Below are positions 7,259 through 22,178 of a DNA stretch of 35,519 bases, piece after piece. The DNA lies in NCBI RefSeq assembly GCF_052145335.1, contig NZ_JBKQOU010000095.1, positions 1-35,519 of the forward strand. The letters are read 5' to 3'. Numbering within the stretch: position 1 is the first letter of the stretch; every line of letters starts with the position of its first letter. The notes under the pieces were generated by a model. It was not told the DNA's origin and ran no database searches. It saw nothing but the letters and a program-made list of their open reading frames with translations. A program made the translations under genes and the position numbers. The DNA is from Rhodoblastus sp052145335. Lineage in GTDB: Bacteria; Pseudomonadota; Alphaproteobacteria; Rhizobiales; Beijerinckiaceae.

Positions 7259-7304
7259 CCTAACTTTGTCAAACCACGATCCGGCGTGGGCGGAACTGAG
7301 GAAA

Positions 7305-7712
7305 ATGTGTCAATTATTCATCGGCGCCGATCCGGCTTTGTGGGAAACGCGTTTGCGCTCGGTGCGCATGCATGGCTACGCCACCAGCGTCCGGCTTGAA
7401 AATATCTATTGGCGGCTGCTAGGGGAAATCGCCGGCCGCGACCGCCTGAGCGTCGCTGAACTTCTGGCCAGGCTCTACGAGGAACTGCTCGAGGCGCAGG
7501 GCGAGGTGGATAATTTCGCCTCATTCCTGCGCGTCTGCTGCGTCCGCTATCTGATGCTGCAGATGGCCGGCGACATTCCGGCCGATCGGATGCAGCCGAT
7601 CGGCGGTCTCGACGCCCCATCCATTCTGGCGCGCGAACGCCGACGCCTCGCCGGCCCTGACGACCAACATCGAGAGGCGAGCAAGGCCGCGCAAGGGGGA
7701 ATCGCAGTTTAA
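7305..7712 (+). CDS. Ribbon-helix-helix (RHH_4-type) domain protein
   Basis: A 135-aa protein beginning CQLFIGADPALWETRLRSVR, then TSVRLENIYWRLLGEIA, LSVAELLARLYEEL and NFASFLRVCCVRYL. This is the pattern of the RHH_4 ribbon-helix-helix family common in Alphaproteobacteria. The R-L-E-N strand and two helices form the putative DNA-binding unit. A GAGG lies close before ATG 7305; a TTG at 7266 would add 13 residues. The tail after about residue 105 is low in structure. The regulated genes are unknown; the Crp/Fnr gene that converges from 7723 is only 10 bp away. Confidence 0.8.
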   Translation: MCQLFIGADPALWETRLRSVRMHGYATSVRLENIYWRLLGEIAGRDRLSVAELLARLYEELLEAQGEVDNFASFLRVCCVRYLMLQMAGDIPADRMQPIGGLDAPSILARERRRLAGPDDQHREASKAAQGGIAV

Positions 7713-7722
7713 AGCGTATTCG

Positions 7723-8451
7723 CTAGGGCTTCCGTGACCGGGCGCGCGGCGTGGTAGGCTGGGAGAGAAATTGTTCCAGCCGGGCGCGCGAGGGAATCAC
7801 CACGCAACCATATTTCATCTCGATCAGGCCCCGGTTGGCGAGGGAGCGCAACAGGCGGCTGACCTTCTGTCGCGAGCCGAAGCCGAATTGGCTGATATGG
7901 GTCTGGGTGACGGGGAAGGGGGACGGTTCACCGTTGCTGGCGGGAGAACTGGCGCGGGGCGAGGCGAGCAGCAGCAGATAAACCAGCCGCTTTTCCGGCT
8001 CATAGGCGGAGAAGGACAGCATCCAGCTGGTCAGGAAAAGCGTATTTTCGCCGAGTTCTCCGATCACTTTCAGCAGGGCGCCGGCATTGCCGGCGAGCGC
8101 CTTCTGAACGTCGCGATTGGGGAAGGCGACGACTGTCGCGGACGCCGAGCTCCACAGATCGAACAACAGCGGTTCGGAGCCGAAACAGCACGTCCAGATC
8201 ACCCAGCGCCCCTCGAACATGGGCAGCGAGGAATATCCGCCGTCTTCGGTGGTCAGGACGAGATCGACGCTGCCGCTGCAAATCCAGCGGATATATTCCG
8301 CCATTTCGCCGCGCTGGTTGAGCAGTGTTCGCTCAGCGTAATGCTCGACCCGCGCCTTGCCGGCGAGTTCACGCAGTTGCGTCTCACTCAGCATCGAAAA
8401 AACCGGCGAGTTTTTCAAAACGGCCAAGGGGTCGGGATTGGGGCGGATCAT
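7723..8451 (-). CDS. Crp/Fnr-family transcriptional regulator
   Basis: A 242-aa regulator read from ATG 8451. The open frame extends 85 codons upstream without family-like sequence. The N-terminal half is a cyclic-nucleotide-binding-like barrel (about 10-125), then a dimer helix, then a winged helix with recognition region THISQFGFGSRQKVSRLL (about 184-201) near the C-terminus. The barrel lacks the usual G-E-x-x-G-E...R cAMP pocket and has no N-terminal Cys cluster, so neither cAMP nor an Fe-S cluster is implied; the signal is unknown. It diverges from the small gene at 8660 and probably controls the shared region. Confidence 0.85.
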   Translation of the reverse strand: MIRPNPDPLAVLKNSPVFSMLSETQLRELAGKARVEHYAERTLLNQRGEMAEYIRWICSGSVDLVLTTEDGGYSSLPMFEGRWVIWTCCFGSEPLLFDLWSSASATVVAFPNRDVQKALAGNAGALLKVIGELGENTLFLTSWMLSFSAYEPEKRLVYLLLLASPRASSPASNGEPSPFPVTQTHISQFGFGSRQKVSRLLRSLANRGLIEMKYGCVVIPSRARLEQFLSQPTTPRARSRKP

Positions 8452-8534
8452 CGGGGCGCCAGCACGGCTAGACAGGTTGCCATAGCGAAAATGCGAAACG
8501 AATTCATGCCAGATTGTTCCTATTCTAACATTTT

Positions 8535-8548
8535 CGGCAGCTCTGCCG
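8535..8548. promoter_or_regulatory. Perfect inverted repeat in the Crp/Fnr divergent region
   Basis: CGGCAG-CT-CTGCCG is a perfect palindrome in the 208-bp space between the divergent Crp/Fnr gene and the small gene at 8660. It could be an operator, but it is shorter than a usual Crp/Fnr site and does not match TGTGA or TTGAT half-sites. Confidence 0.3.
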
Positions 8549-8659
8549 TCGTAATTTGTACCGCTGGTGATCGTAATCGCATATCCCGCGCCTACTGGCT
8601 TGTTTGGAATGCAGCGAATTCGCCGTTGCGCGCAGTGTCCGCAAAGAGAGTTAAGGCTT

Positions 8660-8902
8660 ATGAAAAATGCGATGGTCCAACTACCTGAAAGCGAAGAAGA
8701 AACCAATGTTTTTCTCGATACCGTAATAGCCGCGCATTATCTGGCGCTGCAATTGCGGAGATTGCCATGCGCCGATTTTCGCGGCAGCGCAGCGACGGAA
8801 TTCCTTGCCGCCGCGCTGACCGAATGGGCGCGGCTGGCTGAGGACGACCTCATAGCGCCGCAGGGTTTTTTCGGCGCCTCCCCCGATTTGAGCAGGCACT
8901 GA
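8660..8902 (+). CDS. Small hypothetical protein divergent from a Crp/Fnr regulator
   Basis: An 80-aa soluble protein with a helix-rich look and many Leu/Ala; no family recognised. ATG 8660 follows TAAGG closely; a second ATG at 8672 is possible. The frame is open from 8567, but the upstream part lies in the regulatory region. Being divergent from the regulator, it is a likely target of it. Confidence 0.5.
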   Translation: MKNAMVQLPESEEETNVFLDTVIAAHYLALQLRRLPCADFRGSAATEFLAAALTEWARLAEDDLIAPQGFFGASPDLSRH

Positions 8903-8945
8903 AGTCGCCGAATTCCGCTCAAGGACGGCGATCCAGCGGCCGCAA

Positions 8946-8991
8946 GAGCCTCTCCCGATCCGTTAAATCGGCTCGGCGCCTTTGTTTTTTT
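8946..8991 (+). terminator. Probable terminator in the gap before rplK
   Basis: CCGAT (8955-8959) with ATCGG (8967-8971), or alternatively GAGCC (8946-8950) with GGCTC (8970-8974), precede a T-rich run (8981-8991). The stems are short. It would end the unit of the small gene at 8660. The rest of the 352-bp gap up to 9254 holds no gene that I can see. Confidence 0.4.
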
Positions 8992-9044
8992 CGCGTTTTT
9001 CTTCACGGGCGAACGCGACATGTCAAAATTCCGTCGCGAAGCCA

Positions 9045-9073
9045 TTGCCAAACCGGCCAAAGATGTTTAACTC
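9045..9073 (+). promoter_or_regulatory. Weak candidate promoter for rplK-rplA
   Basis: TTGCCA (9045-9050) and TAACTC (9068-9073) are 17 bp apart, about 180 bp before rplK. The -10 match is poor, but a promoter must lie in this gap because nusG ends in a terminator and the intervening genes have their own units. Confidence 0.3.
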
Positions 9074-9254
9074 AGCGTTGCCTTCGTCGAAGGCGCATAT
9101 GCGGGAGGTTTTCCGGTCGCCAGCCGGGTAAAAAACCGCACCGCAACTGCAACCCGCGCGGGACGGAATGGTCCGTTTCCCGCGCATTTCTGTTTTGGCT
9201 TTTTGGCATCGTGCGAAAAAGCTGGAACGGGAAAACCCTACGGGAGCAGCCTAA

Positions 9255-9683
9255 ATGGCAAAGAAGATCACGGGTTACGTGAAGCTTCAGGTTCCGGCCG
9301 GCGCGGCGAATCCTTCGCCTCCGATCGGTCCCGCGCTCGGCCAGCGCGGCCTGAACATCATGGAATTTTGCAAGGCGTTCAACGCCAAGACGGCTCAGAT
9401 TGAGAAGGGGACGCCGATCCCCGTCATCATCACCGCCTACGGCGACCGTAGCTTCACCTTCGAGATGAAGCAGCCGCCTGTAACTTTCTTCCTCAAGAAA
9501 GCCGCCGGCGTAAAATCCGGCTCCAAGACGACGGGCCGCGGCTTCGTCGGCAAGGTCACCCGCGACCAGATTCGCGAAATCGCGGAAAAGAAGGCGGCCG
9601 ACCTGAACTCGCACTCGATTGAATCGGCCATGGCGATGATCGAGGGCTCTGCCCGGTCCATCGGCCTTGAAGTGGTGGGGTGA
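9255..9683 (+). CDS. rplK: 50S ribosomal protein L11
   Basis: A 142-aa L11 with the usual N-terminal GYVKLQVPAG and PPIGPALGQRG (proline-rich loop of the N-terminal domain) and the C-terminal rRNA-binding domain ending near AMAMIEGSARSIGLEV. It forms the GTPase-associated centre with 23S rRNA and L10/L12. GGGAGC precedes the ATG. rplA follows after 4 bp. Confidence 0.98.
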   Translation: MAKKITGYVKLQVPAGAANPSPPIGPALGQRGLNIMEFCKAFNAKTAQIEKGTPIPVIITAYGDRSFTFEMKQPPVTFFLKKAAGVKSGSKTTGRGFVGKVTRDQIREIAEKKAADLNSHSIESAMAMIEGSARSIGLEVVG

Positions 9684-9687
9684 GGCC

Positions 9688-10386
9688 ATGAGCGGCAAGA
9701 GAATCGTCAAGGCCCGCGAGGGCATCGAGCGCACAAAGCTCTATCCGGTCGCTGACGCGATCAAGCTGGTTCGCGAACGCGCCAGCGCAAAATTCGACGA
9801 AACCGTCGAAATAGCGCTCAATCTCGGCGTCGATCCCAAACATGCCGACCAGATGGTTCGCGGCGTGTGCAACCTGCCCAACGGCACCGGCCGCACGCTG
9901 CGCGTCGCGGTTTTCGCCCGCGGCGCCAAGGCTGACGAAGCCAGAGCGGCGGGCGCGGACGTGGTCGGCGCGGAAGAACTGGTCCAGGCCGTCCAGGGCG
10001 GCACGATCGATTTCGATCGCTGCATCGCCACCCCGGACATGATGCCGCTGGTCGGCCGTCTCGGCAAGGTTTTGGGCCCGCGCGGCCTGATGCCCAATCC
10101 GAAGGTTGGCACGGTGACCATGGATGTCGCTTCGGCTGTCGCCGCGTCCAAGGGCGGCGCTGTCGAATTCCGCGTCGAAAAGGCCGGCATCGTCCAGGGT
10201 TCGGTCGGCAAAACTTCGTTCGGCGAGGAAAAGCTGGCGGAAAACATCGTTGCTTTCGTCGATGCCGTGGTCAAGGCCAAGCCTGCCGGCGCCAAGGGGA
10301 CCTATCTCCAGCGCGTGGCTTTGTCTTCGACCATGGGCCCCGGCGTCAAAGTCGATCCGGCGACCATCGCGGTCGCGCAGCACTGA
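9688..10386 (+). CDS. rplA: 50S ribosomal protein L1
   Basis: A 232-aa L1 of normal length with the GLMPNPKVGTVT signature near residues 130-142 and two alpha/beta domains. L1 forms the mobile stalk that helps release deacylated tRNA, and in many bacteria represses its own rplK-rplA mRNA. ATG 9688 is chosen because it starts 4 bp after the rplK stop, behind a GGTGGGG-type ribosome site; an in-frame start at 9667 lies inside rplK. Confidence 0.97.
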   Translation: MSGKRIVKAREGIERTKLYPVADAIKLVRERASAKFDETVEIALNLGVDPKHADQMVRGVCNLPNGTGRTLRVAVFARGAKADEARAAGADVVGAEELVQAVQGGTIDFDRCIATPDMMPLVGRLGKVLGPRGLMPNPKVGTVTMDVASAVAASKGGAVEFRVEKAGIVQGSVGKTSFGEEKLAENIVAFVDAVVKAKPAGAKGTYLQRVALSSTMGPGVKVDPATIAVAQH

Positions 10387-10399
10387 TTTCGGGTTTCAG

Positions 10400-10424
10400 G
10401 CGGCGCGATTCTTGATCGCGCCGC
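10400..10424 (+). terminator. Stem-loop just after rplA
   Basis: A perfect 10-bp GC-rich stem (10400-10409 with 10415-10424) has a short loop 13 bp after the rplA stop. A clean T run is missing, so it may be a 3'-end stabiliser or a leaky terminator. It is followed directly by TTGACA (10425-10430), but no -10 is found at the right distance. Confidence 0.5.
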
Positions 10425-10720
10425 TTGACAATTTGAAAAAAATCATGTCGCCCCCCTTGGCAGGAGCGGCGTTAGTGTTTACAAACAACCTCCCGGCTGC
10501 GGGAATCGCCGCCGGCTCCCGGACTTATTTTCGTGTAGAAGCGTCCGTCCTCAGGAAAGAATATGCGTTGAAACGAATTTTTAGGGCGTCAGCAGCTGTT
10601 TAGCTTGCCGCGCTTTTTCAATTGTTTGCCGCAAGTCCAAGGACGAATGAAGTCGAATGACTTTGGTTTTACGCAGGAAGTTCGGAAAAATTCAGCTTCC
10701 GCCAGGGTCGGGACCGGAAG

Positions 10721-10805
10721 GTCTCGGGCATGGCGGCGGATAGGCCGGATGGCTCGTTTCGCCTCGCCGCGAAACGCAATCCTTCGGCCATGTCCTGTCC
10801 GAGAC
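10721..10805 (+). promoter_or_regulatory. Structured RNA element upstream of rplJ (candidate leader)
   Basis: Nested complementary arms are seen: GTCTCGG (10721-10727) with CCGAGAC (10799-10805), CATGGC (10729-10734) with GCCATG (10787-10792), and CGTTTCGC (10755-10762) with GCGAAACG (10769-10776). An alternative hairpin GACC-GGAA-GGTC (10712-10723) would use the same GGTC and exclude the long stem. The rplA-rplJ gap is 704 bp (10387-11090) with no credible gene. rplJ leaders bind the L10-(L12)4 complex for autoregulation in many bacteria, so a regulatory RNA is a reasonable guess. I cannot match it to the known L10-leader consensus. Confidence 0.45.
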
Positions 10806-11053
10806 TGCCGGCGCCTGTCGCGAGAGCGAAGGGCTTAATTGTTCGCCAGAACGGGATTCGCCGTTCCGGCGGGCGGCCAGCATAGACGGGGAAAGACCGG
10901 ATTACTGGAGGCTTCAACGGCTTCCAGCGTTGTTTGGTTCGAACCCTCTGATCCAGAGAGCGGCTTCACGCCGCTTCAATGGGGACAGGCGCTTCGGCGC
11001 CGCGAAGTTCAAGTCTTTGAAAAGACTACAGGCTTTGCGGCATGTCGGCAACC

Positions 11054-11072
11054 GGCGAAGGAATCCTTCGCC
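11054..11072 (+). promoter_or_regulatory. Hairpin directly upstream of the rplJ ribosome-binding site
   Basis: GGCGAAG (11054-11060) pairs with CTTCGCC (11066-11072) around a 5-nt loop, ending about 8 bp before the GAAGTGAGAG ribosome site of rplJ. A further small hairpin (AGTCTT/AAGACT) lies near 11013-11028. They could tune rplJ translation. Confidence 0.4.
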
Positions 11073-11090
11073 TATTGAAGTGAGAGCACT

Positions 11091-11606
11091 GTGGACAGAG
11101 CGGAAAAGAAAGAAGCCGTCGCCACCCTGCATGACGTTTTTGACAAAACGTCCGTGGTGGTGGTGGCGAAATATTCCGGCCTGACCGTGGCGCAGCTGCA
11201 GAACCTGCGCAAGCAGGCGCGAGCGGCTGGGGCCAGCGTTCAGGTTGCGAAGAACCGCCTCGCCAAGATCGCCCTCGAAGGCACCAGCGTCGCCTCCATC
11301 GGTTCCCTGCTCAAGGGACCGACCCTGATCGCCTATTCGGACGATCCGGTGGCGGCGCCCAAAGTCGCGGCCGCTTTCGCCAAGGATTTCGACAAGTTCG
11401 TCATCCTCGGCGGCGCGATGGGCGCGACGGCCCTGAATGTGGAAGGCGTCAAGTCGCTTGCGACCATGCCCTCCCTCGACGAACTGCGCGCCAAGTTGCT
11501 GGGCCTTATCACGGCTCCCGCGACCAAGATCGCCCAGCTGTCGACCGCTCCCGCCGCGAAGCTCGCGCGGGTGTTCGGGGCTTACGCCAACAAGGATGCG
11601 GCCTGA
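11091..11606 (+). CDS. rplJ: 50S ribosomal protein L10
   Basis: A 171-aa L10 starting at GTG with a GAAGTGAGAG ribosome site. The N-terminal part begins D-R-A-E-K-K-E and contains VVVVAKYSGLTVAQLQ and AKNRLAKIAL, the rRNA-binding domain; the C-terminal helix that carries L7/L12 dimers ends in a short Ala-rich tail. It anchors the L12 stalk and is the expected autogenous repressor of rplJ-rplL. rplL follows after 57 bp. Confidence 0.97.
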   Translation: MDRAEKKEAVATLHDVFDKTSVVVVAKYSGLTVAQLQNLRKQARAAGASVQVAKNRLAKIALEGTSVASIGSLLKGPTLIAYSDDPVAAPKVAAAFAKDFDKFVILGGAMGATALNVEGVKSLATMPSLDELRAKLLGLITAPATKIAQLSTAPAAKLARVFGAYANKDAA

Positions 11607-11663
11607 TCTTGGTCAGGTTTTTCACCCCTATCGAACCAAACGTAAAACGTACAGGAATTGAAC

Positions 11664-12041
11664 ATGGCTAACCTCGAAAAGATCGTTGAAGAGCTTTCCT
11701 CGCTGACCGTGCTGGAAGCCGCTGAACTCGCCAAGCTGCTCGAAGAGAAGTGGGGCGTCTCCGCCGCCGCCGCTGTCGCCGTCGCCGCCGGCCCCGCCGC
11801 AGCCGCCGCCGCCGCGCCTGCGGAAGAGCAGACCGAGTTCACCGTCATTCTGGCCGCCGTCGGCGACAAGAAGATCGAAGTCATCAAGGAAGTCCGCGCC
11901 ATCACCGGCCTTGGCCTCAAGGAAGCCAAGGACCTGGTCGAAGGCGCTCCGAAGGCCGTCAAGGAAGGCGCCACCAAGGAAGACGCCGCCAAGATCAAGG
12001 CCGCCCTCGAGAAGGTCGGCGCCAAAGTCGAGCTCAAGTAA
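11664..12041 (+). CDS. rplL: 50S ribosomal protein L7/L12
   Basis: A 125-aa L7/L12. It has an N-terminal dimerisation helix (about 1-35), an Ala-rich flexible hinge (about 36-55) and the C-terminal domain with KKIEVIKEVRAITGLGLKEA, the factor-binding face for EF-G, EF-Tu and IF2. ATG 11664 with AGGA upstream is chosen over the TTG two codons earlier. Several GC-rich hairpins sit in the 236-bp gap before rpoB. Confidence 0.97.
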   Translation: MANLEKIVEELSSLTVLEAAELAKLLEEKWGVSAAAAVAVAAGPAAAAAAAPAEEQTEFTVILAAVGDKKIEVIKEVRAITGLGLKEAKDLVEGAPKAVKEGATKEDAAKIKAALEKVGAKVELK

Positions 12042-12079
12042 GTTTGACTTCATTGCGCGAAAAATCGCCATCGTGAAGC

Positions 12080-12111
12080 TGGCGGTCCCGGAGTCATCCC
12101 GGGGCCGCCTA
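12080..12111 (+). promoter_or_regulatory. Hairpin in the rplL-rpoB gap
   Basis: GGCGG-T-CCCGG can pair with CCGGG-G-CCGCC across a 6-7-nt loop, with no T run after it. In E. coli the rplL-rpoB space holds an attenuator and an RNase III site; a similar processing role is possible. Further short hairpins follow at about 12190-12232. Confidence 0.35.
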
Positions 12112-12277
12112 AACCCGTCTCGGCTTGGTTTTTCCTGGGCCTGGACGATTTGAAGGGGCGCCGCCCTGGCGTCTTTTCGGGAATTTTGGCGCGGACCTAA
12201 TTCCGCGCGGCCCGGCTTCCGCCGGGCAAGGCGAGAGGCTTGACAGCCCGCCAATTGATGAGGGTGCGAGGAGCGAT

Positions 12278-16411
<4,134 letters not shown>

Positions 16412-16425
16412 TCTGATTTTTAAGG

Positions 16426-16448
16426 GGCGCGGCCCACGCGCCTCTGTT
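16426..16448 (+). terminator. Terminator-like hairpin between rpoB and rpoC
   Basis: GGCGCG (16426-16431) pairs with CGCGCC (16437-16442) around GCCCA, with flanking A/G-T/C pairs, and is followed by a T-rich stretch with C interruptions. rpoC must be read through this point, so if it acts at all it should only attenuate or mark an RNA-processing site. Confidence 0.35.
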
Positions 16449-16512
16449 TTCCTTTATTTCGGAGTGGGTTTTCGAGCAGTAAAGCCGGAAACGCCAGCCG
16501 CAGGAGACACAG

Positions 16513-20685
<4,173 letters not shown>

Positions 20686-20725
20686 GCGCTTTCGGGCCTT
20701 CGCCTGAGTGGTCCAGCAACGATTG

Positions 20726-20756
20726 AAGGCCGCCCTAAAGGGCGGCCTTTGTTTTG
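20726..20756 (+). terminator. Intrinsic terminator after rpoC
   Basis: AAGGCCGCCC (20726-20735) pairs perfectly with GGGCGGCCTT (20740-20749) around TAAA, followed by T-rich sequence. It ends the ribosomal protein/RNA polymerase operon; no rpsL-type gene follows. Confidence 0.92.
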
Positions 20757-20892
20757 CTTGGTGGCGCTGGTGCGTTGGAGGTGATGTTTGAACAAACGTA
20801 TTGATGCAGCGTATGTCGCGCATGTCGGAGCTGATTTTAGGCATGCAACATGATGAGTAACTAGGTATATAGTTAATAATAAGATTGCATGC

Positions 20893-20940
20893 ATAAGCTA
20901 CGCTGTTAGTCCTTAGATAAGCTACGCTATTAGTCCTTAG
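20893..20940. repeat. Two tandem 24-bp direct repeats in an AT-rich stretch
   Basis: Copy 1 (20893-20916) and copy 2 (20917-20940) begin ATAAGCTACGCT and end TTAGTCCTTAG, differing at one base (G/A). They adjoin a CTAAGCTTAT motif near 20967 that partly mirrors them. The 415-bp gap from 20686 to 21100 is much richer in A/T than its surroundings and holds the rpoC terminator, this repeat and presumably the promoter of the DUF1236 gene; I see no gene in it. Confidence 0.85.
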
Positions 20941-21100
20941 ACAATTGTTTGCTAAAGTTGTAGCGCCTAAGCTTATACGTCGTTAATAGCAAAAATACAT
21001 TGGAACAATGAAAATCAGCGTGCGTTTTAGCCTCTCCGTGGCGGCCGATTGGACATTCCCGTCCGGCGACGGCCGAGCCAATCAATGGAGAGGGCGCATT

Positions 21101-21516
21101 ATGAAAAACAGGATTATCGGTTTTGCCGCTTTGGCGGCGATCGCATTGGCGCCGGTCGGCGCCTATGCCCAGGGTATTGAACGTGGCGCCGCGCAGGGCG
21201 CCGACGAGGGGGGCGCGATGCGGGCCCGGTCGGCGCCGTTGTCGGCGGCGCCGTAGGCGCAGCAACCGGGGCGGTCGGCGGCCTGCTGGGCGTGGACCAG
21301 CGTCCGCGCTTCCATGAGTATGTGCGGCGCGAGCATGTCCGCTCTTATCGCCTGGACGAGCCGGTGCGGGTCGGCGCGGTCCTGCCTGAGAGCGATGTGG
21401 AATATTATCCGGTGCCGCGCGAATTCGGGCCGACCCCTTATCGCTACACCGTGGTTGACGACGAGCCGGTGCTTGTCGATCCACATACCCACCGGATCGT
21501 GCAAGTGATCGAATAA
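21101..21516 (+). pseudogene. DUF1236-type secreted protein with a frameshift
   Basis: ATG 21101 begins a signal peptide (MKNRIIGFAALAAIALA, cleavage near AYA) and a Gly/Ala-rich stretch, then the frame ends early at 21256. One base out of frame the family pattern continues: GPVGAVVGGAVGAATG, LLGVDQRPRF, EYVRREH, VGAVLPESDVEYYPVP, YRYTVVDD and the ending TH(R)IVQVIE at 21516. Adding one G in the G6 run at about 21208-21213 would restore one frame reading E-G-G-R-D-A-G-P-V. It is either a real frameshift or a homopolymer error. The function of the domain is unknown; it is periplasmic. Confidence 0.7.
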
Positions 21517-21535
21517 GCTTGCCGTACAAGCGGGT

Positions 21536-21566
21536 GCGCCCGCCGGGACGCCGGCGGGCGCTTTTT
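21536..21566 (+). terminator. Intrinsic terminator after the DUF1236 gene
   Basis: GCGCCCGCCGG (21536-21546) pairs perfectly with CCGGCGGGCGC (21551-21561), followed by five T. It sits almost at the end of the converging ialB-type gene, so it may also limit transcription from that side. Confidence 0.9.
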
Positions 21567-21567
21567 A

Positions 21568-22125
21568 TTATTCCTTGGCCAGAGCGTCCATAGCCTGAGG
21601 CAGGCCGCGGAACGATACCGGCAGCTTTACCGGGCGTCCGACCGAATCGACATATTCCAGCGAGCCTGGCTCAGCCTGGGCGTACAGGCTTTTCCACTGT
21701 GCTTCGCTCAACTGCGCGTCGGCGAAACAGCCGACTGGGGCGCAGCTGCGCCAAGCCAGTTCCTGGGTGCGCGGATCCTTTGCGCCTAGCGAGAACTTGA
21801 CCGTGCTCGGCAGCGCAATATTGGTCGGCAGATGCGCGGTGACGCGATAGGGATCGCTCTTGGACAAGCGGCCCATCGCGAGTTCGGCGATCGGCGACGG
21901 CTGCGGGCCAGCCTGGATGGTCAGGACGAGTTCGCAGATTCGCACCGCCTTCTCGGTTTCGCCGACCCGCTGGCAGCGCAGGATCCAGTCGCCATAGCTC
22001 GCCGTCGTGGTCCGGGGCTCGGCGCTGACCGGAGGCTCGACCGCCTTCAGTTCCGCCGCCGGCGCCAGGGTCGGGAAGACGACAATCGCCGCGAAAAGCG
22101 CGGCGGCGGTGAAGCGGCGGGTCAT
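21568..22125 (-). CDS. Invasion-associated locus B (IalB) family protein
   Basis: A 185-aa secreted protein. A signal peptide spans about residues 1-24 (MTRRFTAAALFAAIVV, cut near APA). The IalB pattern follows: YGDWILRCQR, a VRICELV strand with a second Cys, and the paired Cys of SCAPVGCFAD near residue 130. The domain is common in Rhizobiales, named from Bartonella, and its biochemical role is unknown. ATG 22125 is chosen because AGGAG lies just upstream and the signal peptide starts there; an in-frame start at 22176 overlaps the end of hpnJ. The order hpnJ then ialB on the minus strand, 53 bp apart, suggests one transcript. Confidence 0.88.
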   Translation of the reverse strand: MTRRFTAAALFAAIVVFPTLAPAAELKAVEPPVSAEPRTTTASYGDWILRCQRVGETEKAVRICELVLTIQAGPQPSPIAELAMGRLSKSDPYRVTAHLPTNIALPSTVKFSLGAKDPRTQELAWRSCAPVGCFADAQLSEAQWKSLYAQAEPGSLEYVDSVGRPVKLPVSFRGLPQAMDALAKE

Positions 22126-22178
22126 TGCGGTCTCCTGATCGAATTTTTTCAGCGCCCGTGCTTTGGTGCGGTCCAAGC

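Noticed and set aside
8452..8706. 85-codon N-terminal extension of the Crp/Fnr regulator
   Set aside because: The extra part overlaps the divergent small gene and the regulatory gap; the family starts near ATG 8451.
10425..10453. Promoter from the perfect TTGACA at 10425
   Set aside because: No -10-like hexamer is present 15-19 bp downstream (TCGCCC at 17 bp).
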